Made by a program: the position numbers and the translations under genes. The notes beneath the pieces are model-generated. The model did not search any database and had not been told where the DNA came from. It saw only the letters and a list, made by a program, of their open reading frames with translations. A stretch of DNA of 64,000 bases from Nonomuraea pusilla (GTDB taxonomy: Bacteria > Actinomycetota > Actinomycetes > Streptosporangiales > Streptosporangiaceae): the NCBI RefSeq assembly GCF_900109355.1, contig NZ_FOBF01000009.1:62001-126000 (forward strand), in the 5' to 3' direction. This document shows, piece by piece, positions 32,763 to 40,573 of this stretch (within the stretch, counting starts at the first letter, position 1; every line of letters starts with the position of its first letter).

Positions 32763-34175
32763 TCAGACGGTTTCGAGGACCTTCGCGTCCTCCTGCCCGG
32801 CGACGCCCTCGGCCCTGCGCCCGCGCAGGCCGGTGGCGGAGATCGCCAGGCCGACGACGGCCAGCACCAGCGACACCACGATCGCGGAGCGCAGCGTGCC
32901 GATGGACAGCGCGCCGCCGGCGCCCGAGGTGAGCACCGCGGTCACGACCGCCAGCACGATGGCGCCGCCGACCTGGCCCGAGGTGTTGAGCAGGCCGGAG
33001 GCGAGGCCCTGCTCGTCGTCGTCCACGCCGTTGGTGGCCTGGATGTTGAGCGACGGGAAGGACAGCGCGAACGCGATGCCGAGCAGGACCATGCCGGGGA
33101 TGACGAGGCCGCCGAGGCTGGGGGTCTCGTCGATGCCGAGGAAAACGGCGTAGCCTCCGGCGAGCGCGGCGGCGCCGACGACGATCAGCTTGCCGGTGCC
33201 GAACCTGTCGGCGAAGTCGCCCATCTTGGTCGAGGTGACGGCGACGAGCAGCCCGGCGGGCAGGAACGCGAGCGCGGTGCCGAGCGGGCTCCAGTGCAGC
33301 AGGTTCTGGAAGTACTGCATGGCCACGAACTGGAAGGCGACGTACGAGCCCATCAGGATGAGCAGCCCGAGGTTGGCGCGGACGATCGAGCCCGAGCGCA
33401 GGATGCCGAGCCGCACCAGGGGGTGCTTCACGCGCAGTTCGGTGAGGACGAACAGGGTGAGCAGCGCGACCACGGCCACGAGGGAGCCGATGGTGCGGAC
33501 GGACTCCCAGCCGGCCTCGGGGGCCTGCACGACGGTGAACACGAGCAGCAGCATCGACACGGTGATCAGCACGGCGCCCACGAGGTCGTGCCCGCCCTCG
33601 GCGCGCTCCTCGGCGCCGCGCGGCAGCGCCTTGAGCGCGGCGACCAGCGCGATGATCGCGACCGGCACCGGCATCAGCAGCGTCCAGCGCCAGCCGAGCT
33701 GCGTCAGCAGGCCGGACAGCACGAGGCCGAGCGAGTAGCCGCTCGCGCCGCAGGCGGTGAACACGCTGAGCGCCCGGTTGCGCTCCGGCCCCTCGGGAAA
33801 CGTGGTCGTGATGATCGACAAGGCGGCGGGGGCGGTGAACGCGGCGGCCACGCCCTTCACGAAGCGCGCGACGATCAACAGCGTGCCGTCGTTCACGAGC
33901 CCGCCGAGCAGCGAGGCCACGGCGAAGACGCCCAGCGCGACCAGGAACACCCTGCGTCGCCCGAGCAGGTCGGCGGTCCTGCCTCCGAGCAGGAGGAGTC
34001 CGCCGTAGCCGAGGACGTAGCCGCTCACCACCCACTGGAGGGACGACGGCGTCAATCCGAGGTCGTGCTCGATGGAGGGCAGTGCGACGCCGACCATCGA
34101 CACGTCAAGAGCGTCAAGGAAGATCACTGCACAGAGCACGGCGAGCGCGCCCCAACGGGAGGAGAAAGAGGACAT
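32763..34175 (-). CDS. MFS drug exporter of the DHA2 (14-TMS) family
   Basis: A 470-aa exporter with about 14 hydrophobic segments. It starts WGALAVLCAVIFLDALDVSMVGVALPSIEHDLGL, the usual DHA2 helix 1 with Asp, followed by QWVVSGYVLGYGGLLLLGGRTADLLGRRRVF (motif A). TACGASGYSLGLVLSGLL is the antiporter motif C. Such proteins export cationic drugs or antibiotics by proton antiport. The ATG at 34175 begins MSSFSSRWGAL; an in-frame start at 34202 would add 9 residues. It is divergent from a MarR regulator with shared TGCA operators, a standard drug-inducible pair. A strong terminator follows. Confidence 0.92.
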   Translation of the reverse strand: MSSFSSRWGALAVLCAVIFLDALDVSMVGVALPSIEHDLGLTPSSLQWVVSGYVLGYGGLLLLGGRTADLLGRRRVFLVALGVFAVASLLGGLVNDGTLLIVARFVKGVAAAFTAPAALSIITTTFPEGPERNRALSVFTACGASGYSLGLVLSGLLTQLGWRWTLLMPVPVAIIALVAALKALPRGAEERAEGGHDLVGAVLITVSMLLLVFTVVQAPEAGWESVRTIGSLVAVVALLTLFVLTELRVKHPLVRLGILRSGSIVRANLGLLILMGSYVAFQFVAMQYFQNLLHWSPLGTALAFLPAGLLVAVTSTKMGDFADRFGTGKLIVVGAAALAGGYAVFLGIDETPSLGGLVIPGMVLLGIAFALSFPSLNIQATNGVDDDEQGLASGLLNTSGQVGGAIVLAVVTAVLTSGAGGALSIGTLRSAIVVSLVLAVVGLAISATGLRGRRAEGVAGQEDAKVLETV

Positions 34176-34190
34176 GGCTCCGTAGACTAC

Positions 34191-34232
34191 ATGCAAACGC
34201 ATCTAATGCAAGTGCATTTAATTCCGTTGCAT
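34191..34232. promoter_or_regulatory. MarR operator between the divergent MFS and marR genes
   Basis: Two inverted repeats lie side by side: ATGCAAACGCAT (34191-34202) and the perfect ATGCAAGTGCAT (34206-34217). A third half-site TTGCAT (34227-34232) doubles as the marR -35 box. The cluster covers both promoters and is AT-rich, as expected for a MarR binding region. Confidence 0.82.
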
Positions 34233-34255
34233 AAGTTTTTGGGAGATGGTAACCT
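34227..34255 (+). promoter_or_regulatory. Promoter of marR, probably leaderless
   Basis: TTGCAT (34227-34232), a 17-bp spacer and TAACCT (34250-34255) form a fair promoter. The ATG at 34263 is only 7 nt after the -10 box and lacks a ribosome site, which fits a leaderless message. Confidence 0.6.
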
Positions 34256-34262
34256 CCGGGTC

Positions 34263-34679
34263 ATGGACCAGGAGTTCGCGGTCGGGACCTGGCATTACGT
34301 CCTCGCCAAGCACGCGAAGGCCATGTGCGCGCTGGAACGCGCGCTCGGCGAGCGGCACGGTCTCGGCCCGAGCGAGTTCGAGGTGCTCGACCGGATCGTC
34401 CACCACGACAAGAACCTGCGCATCCAGGAGTTGTGCGAGGAGGTCCACCTCAGCCAGAGCGCGCTGTCGCGCGTGGTGGCCCGCCTGGAGAAGGCCGCGC
34501 TGGTGACGCGCGGCGTGTGCGCCGACGACCGCAGGGGCGTCTTCGTGTGCATCACCGACGAGGGCCGCGCGAGGCACGCCGAGGCGCTGCCCACGCAGCG
34601 CGCGGTGCTGGCCGAGATCTTCGCCGACGGCCCCGCGGCCTGCCCGCTGCAGCGCGCCGACGCAGCCGCCGCCCACTGA
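34263..34679 (+). CDS. MarR-family transcriptional regulator
   Basis: A 138-aa winged-helix repressor. The DNA-binding core is GLGPSEFEVLDRIVHHDKNLRIQELCEEVHLSQSALSRVVARLEKAALV, with the wing VCADDRRGVFVCITDEGRARH. It carries four Cys, with single Cys residues in LCEEV, GVCADD, VCIT and ACPLQ, so thiol-based sensing is possible. It is divergent from the DHA2 exporter. The ATG at 34263 follows a promoter with no room for a leader. The stop region is duplicated 47 bp downstream (21-bp direct repeat). Confidence 0.9.
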   Translation: MDQEFAVGTWHYVLAKHAKAMCALERALGERHGLGPSEFEVLDRIVHHDKNLRIQELCEEVHLSQSALSRVVARLEKAALVTRGVCADDRRGVFVCITDEGRARHAEALPTQRAVLAEIFADGPAACPLQRADAAAAH

Positions 34680-34739
34680 CCACCGCCGAGCGCGGGCAGA
34701 CGCGGAACACGCGGCCGCCCCACTGACCACCGCCGAGCG
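34672..34739 (+). repeat. 21-bp direct repeat spanning the marR stop codon
   Basis: An exact 21-bp sequence starting CCCACTGACCACCG occurs at 34672-34692, across the marR stop, and again at 34719-34739. The offset is 47 bp. The second copy is intergenic, before the convergent thymidine phosphorylase. Confidence 0.85.
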
Positions 34740-34800
34740 GCCCCGGAGACGGCGAGGGCCGGCGCCGCGGACGCGGGCCGACCCCATCCGGAGCGGGAGG

Positions 34801-36075
34801 CTACGGCGTGACGCGGTCGATCACCAGGGGCAGGAGCTCCTGCGCGGACGCGCCCACGGCGTAGCCGCCCTCCAGCGCCTCCAGCGCCCGCTCGAACCTC
34901 TCGGGCTCGTCCGTGTGCAGCGTGAGCAGCGGCTGCCCCTCCCGTACGGCGTCGCCCGGCTTGGCGTGCAGCGTGACGGCCGCCCCCGGCGACACCGGGT
35001 CCTCCTTGCGGGCCCGCCCGGCGCCAAGCCGCCAGGCCGCCAGGCCCACCGCGTACGCGTCGAGCGCGGCCAGCACGCCGGACGCGGGGGCCGCGACCGT
35101 CATGGTCTCGGCCGCCCTCGGCAGGGTCGCGTCGGGGTCGCCGCCCTGCGCCGTGATCATGCGCCGCCAGGCGTCCATCGCGGAGCCGTCGCGCAGCGCG
35201 TCCTCGGGGTCCTTGCCGGAGACGCCCGCCGCCTCCAGCATCTCCCTGGCCAGCCGTACGGTCAGCTCGACCACGTCCGCGGGGCCGCCGCCGGCGAGCA
35301 CCTCGACCGACTCCTCGACCTCCAGGGCGTTGCCCACGGCAAGCCCGAGCGGGCGGTCCATGGCGGTCAGCAGCGCCACCGTGCGCACGCCCGCGTCGGT
35401 GCCGAGCGCGACCATGGTCTCGGCCAGCTCGCGCGCGCTCTCCGGCGTCTTCATGAACGCGCCCGAGCCCACCTTCACGTCGAGCACGAGCGAGCCCGTG
35501 CCCTCGGCGATCTTCTTGGACATGATCGACGAGGCGATCAGCGGGATCGACTCGACGGTGCCCGTGACGTCGCGCAGCGCGTAGAGCTTCCTGTCGGCCG
35601 GGGCCAGGCCGGAGCCCGCCGCGCAGATGACCGCGCCTGCCGCGCGCAGCACGTGCAGCATCTGCTCGTTCGACAGCGACTCGCGCCAGCCGGGGATGGA
35701 CTCCAGCTTGTCGAGCGTGCCGCCGGTGTGCCCGAGCCCGCGGCCCGACAGCTGCGGCACGTACGCGCCGCACGCCGCGACCAGCGGCGCGAGCGGCAGA
35801 GTGATCTTGTCGCCGACGCCGCCGGTGGAGTGCTTGTCGGCGGTGGGGCGGTCGAGCCCCGACCAGTCCATGCGCTCGCCCGAGCGGATCATGGCCTGCG
35901 TCCAGTCGGCGATCTCGCGCCGGTTCATGCCGTTCAGCAGGATCGCCATGGCGAGCGCCGACATCTGCTCGTCGGCCACGTCGCCGCGGGTGTAGGCGGC
36001 GATCACCCAGTCGATCTGGGCGGTGGTCAGCTCGGACCCGTCGCGCTTGGCGCGGATGACCTCGATGGCGTCCAC
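34801..36075 (-). CDS. deoA: Thymidine phosphorylase
   Basis: A 424-aa enzyme splitting thymidine and deoxyuridine with phosphate into base and 2-deoxyribose-1-phosphate. Family landmarks are IDWVIAAYTRGDVADEQMSALAMAI, the phosphate loop DKHSTGGVGDKITLPLAPLVAA (~80), SGRGLGHTGGTLDKLESIPG (~110) and the VGSGAFMKT stretch (~190). The GTG at 36075 (VDAIEVIRAKRDG) is preferred to a GTG at 36084 because AGGGG lies 9 nt before it and it starts just past the cytidine deaminase stop. It is last in the nucleoside operon, after the transporter and cdd. Confidence 0.94.
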   Translation of the reverse strand: MDAIEVIRAKRDGSELTTAQIDWVIAAYTRGDVADEQMSALAMAILLNGMNRREIADWTQAMIRSGERMDWSGLDRPTADKHSTGGVGDKITLPLAPLVAACGAYVPQLSGRGLGHTGGTLDKLESIPGWRESLSNEQMLHVLRAAGAVICAAGSGLAPADRKLYALRDVTGTVESIPLIASSIMSKKIAEGTGSLVLDVKVGSGAFMKTPESARELAETMVALGTDAGVRTVALLTAMDRPLGLAVGNALEVEESVEVLAGGGPADVVELTVRLAREMLEAAGVSGKDPEDALRDGSAMDAWRRMITAQGGDPDATLPRAAETMTVAAPASGVLAALDAYAVGLAAWRLGAGRARKEDPVSPGAAVTLHAKPGDAVREGQPLLTLHTDEPERFERALEALEGGYAVGASAQELLPLVIDRVTP

Positions 36076-36076
36076 G

Positions 36077-36472
36077 TCAGGCACCCCTGCTCAGGTCGTG
36101 CGGGCCGAACGCGTACGGCAGGATCTCGGCCATCCGCTTCGGGCCGTCGACGGTCTCGATCAGCAGGTCGTCACCGCCGAACTCGTACAGGAGCTGGCGG
36201 CAGCGGCCGCACGGCATGAGCAGCTCGCCGTGGCCGTCGACGCAGGTGAAGGCCACGAGCCTGCCGCCGCCCGAGAGCTGCAGCGCCGAGACCAGGCCGC
36301 ACTCGGCGCACAGCCCGATGCCGTAGGAGGCGTTCTCCACGTTGCAGCCGGTGACGACGCGGCCGTCGTCGACGACCGCCGCCGCCCCCACAGGGAACTT
36401 GGAGTACGGCGCGTAGGCGTGGCGCATGGCGGCCGCGGCCTCGTCGCGCAGGCCGTCCCAGTCGATGTTCAA
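36077..36472 (-). CDS. cdd: Cytidine deaminase
   Basis: A 131-aa homotetrameric-type zinc enzyme converting cytidine and deoxycytidine to uridine. Zinc and catalytic motifs are GCNVENASYGIGLCAECGLVSAL (Cys-Ala-Glu, catalytic Glu) and MPCGRCRQLL (two zinc Cys). The TTG at 36472 is read as the start: it overlaps the permease stop (TTGA) and is followed by NIDWDGLRDEA, a normal family N-terminus, and GGGGGGAACAGCA lies upstream. Position between the nucleoside permease and deoA shows the pathway: import, deamination, phosphorolysis. Confidence 0.94.
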   Translation of the reverse strand: MNIDWDGLRDEAAAAMRHAYAPYSKFPVGAAAVVDDGRVVTGCNVENASYGIGLCAECGLVSALQLSGGGRLVAFTCVDGHGELLMPCGRCRQLLYEFGGDDLLIETVDGPKRMAEILPYAFGPHDLSRGA

Positions 36473-37749
36473 TGCTGTTCCCCCCGGCGATAGCGCACGC
36501 CGTCGGCCGTGGGCATCCGCAGCCGCTGCGAGGCGACCAGGAGCACGAGCAGCGTGAGCACGTGTGGCGTGATGAAGACGAACTCGTTCGGCAGTTTGTC
36601 TACCGTCAGCCAGAGCCAGACCAGGATAGCCGCGCCCACGGCGGAGGCCGCGAGCGTGGTGTAGTCCTTGGCCGTCCTCGCGGCCAGCTCGGCCGGCCGG
36701 CCGGGCGCCAGCATGCCGCGCAGCCTCGCCGCGACGTACAGCACCAGCAGCAGGGCGCCGAACAGGAAGAACGAGGTGACGGCGCCGGAGCTGCGCAGCT
36801 GCAGGCCGTCGGCGTAGCCGAACAGCGCCGCGCCCGCCGCGAGCCCGCCGGGCCGCCAGTTGCCGAAGATCATGGCGGCCAGGCCGATGAAGCCGCGGCC
36901 CGCCGTCTGCCCCTCGACGTACTTGGTGCTGACGAAGACGAGGAACACGCCGCCGAGGCCGGCGAAGGCGCCCGAGATGACGACGGCGACGTACTTGATC
37001 AGGTAGACGTTGACGCCCAGCGACTCGGCGGCCCACGGGTTCTCGCCCGCGGAGCGCAGCCGCAGGCCGAAGGCGGTGTGCCAGAGGACGAAGAACGTCA
37101 GCGGCAGCATCAGCACGGCGAGGATCACCAGGATGTTGACCTCGTGGGTGAGCCCGCGCAGGATGCCCGCGACGTCGGAGAGCAGGAAGACGTGCGTGTT
37201 CTCCAGGCTGCCCAGCCAGTCCGGCCCGGTCGAGAGCAGCGGCAGGCTGACCTCGGGCGCCTGCGACGACAGGGCGGGCGAGGTGGTGATGCCGGCGCCG
37301 CGCGCGGCGGCCCCGGTGCCCTCCTTGTAGAGCACCTCCGACAGGAAGCGGGTGATGCCCGGCCCGAGGAGGTTGATCGCCACGCCGCTGATGATGTGGT
37401 CGACGCCGAACGACACGGTGGCCACGGCGTGCAGCAGGCCGCCGACGGCGCCCGCGACGAGGCCGGCGACGAGCGCCGCCATGAAGCCCCACTGGTACCC
37501 GGCCCAGCCGGCGAACCAGGTGCCGAGCACCATCATGCCTTCGAGGCCGATGTTGGTGACGCCGGCCCGCTCGGCCCACAGGCCGCCGAGGCCGGCCAGG
37601 CCGATCGGCACCGCCAGCAGCAGCGCCGCGGAGAACGTGCCCGACGAGGTGATGTCGTTCTGGCCGGACAGCGTGCGCACCAGCGACAGCATCAGGATCA
37701 GGACGGCCGCGCCGATCAGCGCCAGGTGGTACTTGCCGACCCGGGTCAT
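36469..37749 (-). CDS. Nucleoside ABC transporter permease (second subunit, NupQ-like)
   Basis: A 426-aa inner-membrane permease with about ten hydrophobic segments. It carries the BPD_transp_2-type signature LWAERAGVTNIGLEGMMVLGTWF (~residue 70) and ISGAFAGLGGVFLVF (~255) next to TAGRGFIGLAAMIFGNWRP. An extra ~45-residue external loop (TGAAARGAGITTSPALSS...) and a longer C-terminal part with two more helices make it larger than the typical ~310-aa subunit. The ATG at 37749 overlaps the stop of the first permease (ATGA), and its own stop overlaps cdd. Confidence 0.92.
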   Translation of the reverse strand: MTRVGKYHLALIGAAVLILMLSLVRTLSGQNDITSSGTFSAALLLAVPIGLAGLGGLWAERAGVTNIGLEGMMVLGTWFAGWAGYQWGFMAALVAGLVAGAVGGLLHAVATVSFGVDHIISGVAINLLGPGITRFLSEVLYKEGTGAAARGAGITTSPALSSQAPEVSLPLLSTGPDWLGSLENTHVFLLSDVAGILRGLTHEVNILVILAVLMLPLTFFVLWHTAFGLRLRSAGENPWAAESLGVNVYLIKYVAVVISGAFAGLGGVFLVFVSTKYVEGQTAGRGFIGLAAMIFGNWRPGGLAAGAALFGYADGLQLRSSGAVTSFFLFGALLLVLYVAARLRGMLAPGRPAELAARTAKDYTTLAASAVGAAILVWLWLTVDKLPNEFVFITPHVLTLLVLLVASQRLRMPTADGVRYRRGEQH

Positions 37750-38885
37750 GCTGTCACCTCTACGGGAGTGTTGGCGCCCAGGTGCCGGGCGGCTCGCCGT
37801 TCCTCGCGCCGCAGCGCGATCCTTCTCGTGACCTCGTTGGCGATGACCACGAGGAGGACGATCGTGCCCTGCATGATCGTGATGACCGAGGGCGGCACGT
37901 CCGCGAACTGCAGCGGGCCCTGCGCGCGGTCGAGGAAGCCGAACAGCAGCGCCGCGATGGCGATGCCGCCGGGCTTGTTGCGGCCGAGCAGCGCCACGGC
38001 GATGCCGAGGAAGCCGAGGCCGGGGGTGAAGTTCGAGCCGAACGAGTGCTTGTCGCCGAGGATCTCGGGCAGGCCGATGAGCCCGGCGATCGCGCCCGAC
38101 AGCACCATGGCGCTGATGACCATCTTCTTGGGCTTGACGCCGGAGGCGAGGGCGGCGGAGGCGTTCAGGCCGCTGGCCTTGACGTCGAAGCCGAACCTGG
38201 TGCGCTCCAGCAGCAGCCACAGGCCGACCCCCAGCAGCACGGCCACGAGGAGGAAGCCCCACAGGCCGCCGCCGCGCGGCGCCGGCATGCCGAACATCTC
38301 GAAGATCCAGTTGAGGTTCGGGAACCAGCCGGACTCGGGGATCTGCGGGGTGGAGGTGGTGAGCTGGCCCGCGGCGCGCTCCCCGGTGAACGGGCCGCGC
38401 ACGAGGAACGCCGCCAGGTTGATCGCGATGTAGTTCAGCATGATCGTGGCGATGACCTCGTTCACCCCCCGGGTCACCTTCATGACGGCCGGGATCAGCG
38501 CGTACAGGCCGCCGACGGCCGCCGCCACGACGATGATGACGAGGATCTGGATCAGCGGGGGCGCCGTGAACTGCGCGCCGACCCACGCCGCGCAGATCGC
38601 GGCCAGCCGGTACTGGCCCTCCACGCCGATGTTGAAGAGGTTCATCCGGAAGCCGACGGCCACGGCCAGGCCCGCGATGAACAGCGGCACCGACCGGTTG
38701 ACCATCGTGGTGATGCCGTTGACGACCTGGCGTTCCGTCTCGCCGAAGTTGAACAGGGCGGCGAACGCGTCGAGCGGGCTCGCGCCCGCCGCGCTGATCG
38801 CCACGCTGGAGATGACGACCGCCAGCACGATGGCGACCGCGGCGCCCGCGACGGTGAGCAGCGCCCGGTAGAGTCCCGCGGGCAT
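37746..38885 (-). CDS. Nucleoside ABC transporter permease (first subunit, NupP-like)
   Basis: A 379-aa permease with an early VAIVLAVVISSVAISAAG helix and MNLFNIGVEGQYRLAAICAAWVG (~83), the conserved EG-containing segment that contacts the ATPase. ITRGVNEVIATIMLNYIAINLAAFLV-like and GFLGIAVALLGRNKPGGIAIAAL stretches follow. The ATG at 38885 lies in TGATG, overlapping the ATPase stop by 1 nt, with GAGGAGA just upstream; the GTG one codon earlier is less likely. Together with the second permease it forms the heterodimeric channel. Confidence 0.92.
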   Translation of the reverse strand: MPAGLYRALLTVAGAAVAIVLAVVISSVAISAAGASPLDAFAALFNFGETERQVVNGITTMVNRSVPLFIAGLAVAVGFRMNLFNIGVEGQYRLAAICAAWVGAQFTAPPLIQILVIIVVAAAVGGLYALIPAVMKVTRGVNEVIATIMLNYIAINLAAFLVRGPFTGERAAGQLTTSTPQIPESGWFPNLNWIFEMFGMPAPRGGGLWGFLLVAVLLGVGLWLLLERTRFGFDVKASGLNASAALASGVKPKKMVISAMVLSGAIAGLIGLPEILGDKHSFGSNFTPGLGFLGIAVALLGRNKPGGIAIAALLFGFLDRAQGPLQFADVPPSVITIMQGTIVLLVVIANEVTRRIALRREERRAARHLGANTPVEVTA

Positions 38886-40492
38886 CACTTCTCCTCAGCG
38901 CCGGTGATCGCACCGGTCATGTAACCGCCCAGCCGCTGTGGCGTGACGTCGGAAGGGTCGAGCTTGGCCACGAGCCGCCCGCGGTACATGACGTGCAGCG
39001 TGTCCGAGAGGCCGATCAGCTCGTCGAGGTCGGCGGAGATGAGCAGCACGGCGAGCCCGGCGGCGCGGGCGTTGCGCAGGTGGTCCCAGATGGCGGCCTG
39101 CGCGCCCACGTCGACGCCGCGGGTGGGGTGCGCGGCGATGAGGAACGTCGGCTCGCCGCTCATCTCGCGGCCCACGATCAGCTTCTGCTGGTTGCCGCCC
39201 GACAGGGCCAGGGCCAGCGTCTCCACGCTGGGGGTGCGCACGTCGTACTCCTCGACGATGCGCCTGGTGTCGGCCTTGGCGGCCCGCCTGCGCAGCCAGA
39301 AGCCGGGGCCCGCGGGCGGCCTGGTCTGGTGGCCGAGCACGCGGTTCTCCCACAGGGACGCCTCCAGCAGCAGGCCCTGCCGGTGGCGGTCCTCGGGGAT
39401 GTAGCCGATGCCCGACTCCCTGCGCTTGAGGGTGGACCAGGCGCTGATGTCGGCGCCGTCCAGCTCGACCCGGCCGAGCGACGGGCGCGTGCCCATGATG
39501 GCCTCGATGAGCTCGCTCTGGCCGTTGCCCTCGACGCCGGCGATGCCCAGGATCTCGCCCCGGTGGATCTCGAACGACACGTCGTCGAGGAGCAGGCGCC
39601 TGCCCTCGCTGCGCAGCTTGTCCACGTACGCGGGGAGGTCCACGCCCTTGGGGAGCGGGCGGTGGCCATCGGCCTCGATCGTCAGGTGCGAGACGCTGAG
39701 GGCGACGTGCTCGGTGACGGTGGACTCGCGGGTCTCCGGGGTGGGCAGCTCGCTGCCGACCATCAGCTCGGCGAGCTGGCGGGCGGTCACGTCCTGGGGG
39801 TTCACGCTGGCGACCGTGGTGCCGCGCCTGATCACCGTGATGGCGTCGGCGATGCTCAGCACCTCGTCGAGCTTGTGGGAGATGAAGATGACGGTCAGGC
39901 CGTCGGCCTTGAGCCGGCGCAGGTTGTCGAAGAGCTCCTCGACCTCCTGCGGCACGAGCACGGCGGTCGGCTCGTCGAGGATCAGGATGCGGGCGCCCCG
40001 GTAGAGGACCTTAAGGATCTCCACCCGCTGCCGGTCGCCGACGCCGAGGTCCTCGACCAGCCGGTCGGGGTCGACGTGCAGGCCGTGGCTGCCTCCGAGC
40101 TCGCGGATGCGGGCCCTGGCCGCCTCGAAGTCGAGCCTGCCGGCCTTCTTCGGCTCGGCGCCGAGGACGATGTTCTCCAGCACCGTGAAGTTGTCGGCGA
40201 GCATGAAGTGCTGGTGGACCATGCCGATGCCGACGGCGATGGCGTCGCTGGGGGTACGGAAGCTGACGGCCTCGCCGTTGACCCTGATGGTGCCCTCGTC
40301 CGGCCGTTGCATGCCGTAGAGGATCTTCATCAGCGTCGACTTGCCCGCGCCGTTCTCCCCGACGATGGCGTGCACCGTCCCGGGTTCCACGGTGATGCGG
40401 ATGTCACGGTTGGCGACGACGCCGGGGAACCGCTTGGTGATGCCCTCCAGCTCGACGGCGGGTCGCGCCGCGGCGAGGGTGTCGGAGCTCAT
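38885..40492 (-). CDS. Nucleoside ABC transporter ATP-binding protein (tandem NBDs, NupO-like)
   Basis: A 535-aa double ATPase. NBD1 has Walker A VGENGAGKSTL, the Q-loop, a signature helix in VGDRQRVEILKVLYRG and Walker B ILILDEPTAVLVPQE. NBD2 has the degenerate Walker A AGVEGNGQSELIEA (no Lys), the signature LSGGNQQKLIVGRE and Walker B FLIAAHPTRGVD. Inactive NBD2 loops are normal in sugar and nucleoside importers of this class. The ATG at 40492 is preceded by GAGAGGCG. A stem-loop sits between the BMP lipoprotein gene and this gene, probably keeping binding-protein mRNA more abundant. Confidence 0.94.
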   Translation of the reverse strand: MSSDTLAAARPAVELEGITKRFPGVVANRDIRITVEPGTVHAIVGENGAGKSTLMKILYGMQRPDEGTIRVNGEAVSFRTPSDAIAVGIGMVHQHFMLADNFTVLENIVLGAEPKKAGRLDFEAARARIRELGGSHGLHVDPDRLVEDLGVGDRQRVEILKVLYRGARILILDEPTAVLVPQEVEELFDNLRRLKADGLTVIFISHKLDEVLSIADAITVIRRGTTVASVNPQDVTARQLAELMVGSELPTPETRESTVTEHVALSVSHLTIEADGHRPLPKGVDLPAYVDKLRSEGRRLLLDDVSFEIHRGEILGIAGVEGNGQSELIEAIMGTRPSLGRVELDGADISAWSTLKRRESGIGYIPEDRHRQGLLLEASLWENRVLGHQTRPPAGPGFWLRRRAAKADTRRIVEEYDVRTPSVETLALALSGGNQQKLIVGREMSGEPTFLIAAHPTRGVDVGAQAAIWDHLRNARAAGLAVLLISADLDELIGLSDTLHVMYRGRLVAKLDPSDVTPQRLGGYMTGAITGAEEK

Positions 40493-40525
40493 TCGCCTCT
40501 CCTAGAGCGGGGCGGATAGCCCGAA

Positions 40526-40550
40526 GGCCCGAAGTTACCGACTCCGGGCC
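40526..40550 (-). terminator. Intercistronic stem-loop between the BMP lipoprotein and ATPase genes
   Basis: GGCCCGAAG (40526-40534) pairs with CTCCGGGCC (40542-40550), with one G-U pair and a 7-nt loop. It lies in the only long gap (81 nt) of an otherwise overlapping operon. It looks like an attenuator or mRNA stabiliser, not a full terminator. Confidence 0.6.
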
Positions 40551-40573
40551 CTCAGGCGACGTTCCTGCCCAGA

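Noticed and set aside
38885..40492. Missing Walker A lysine in the second NBD of the nucleoside transporter ATPase
   Set aside because: The GNGQSE loop is normal for double-NBD sugar and nucleoside ATPases, so it is not a defect.
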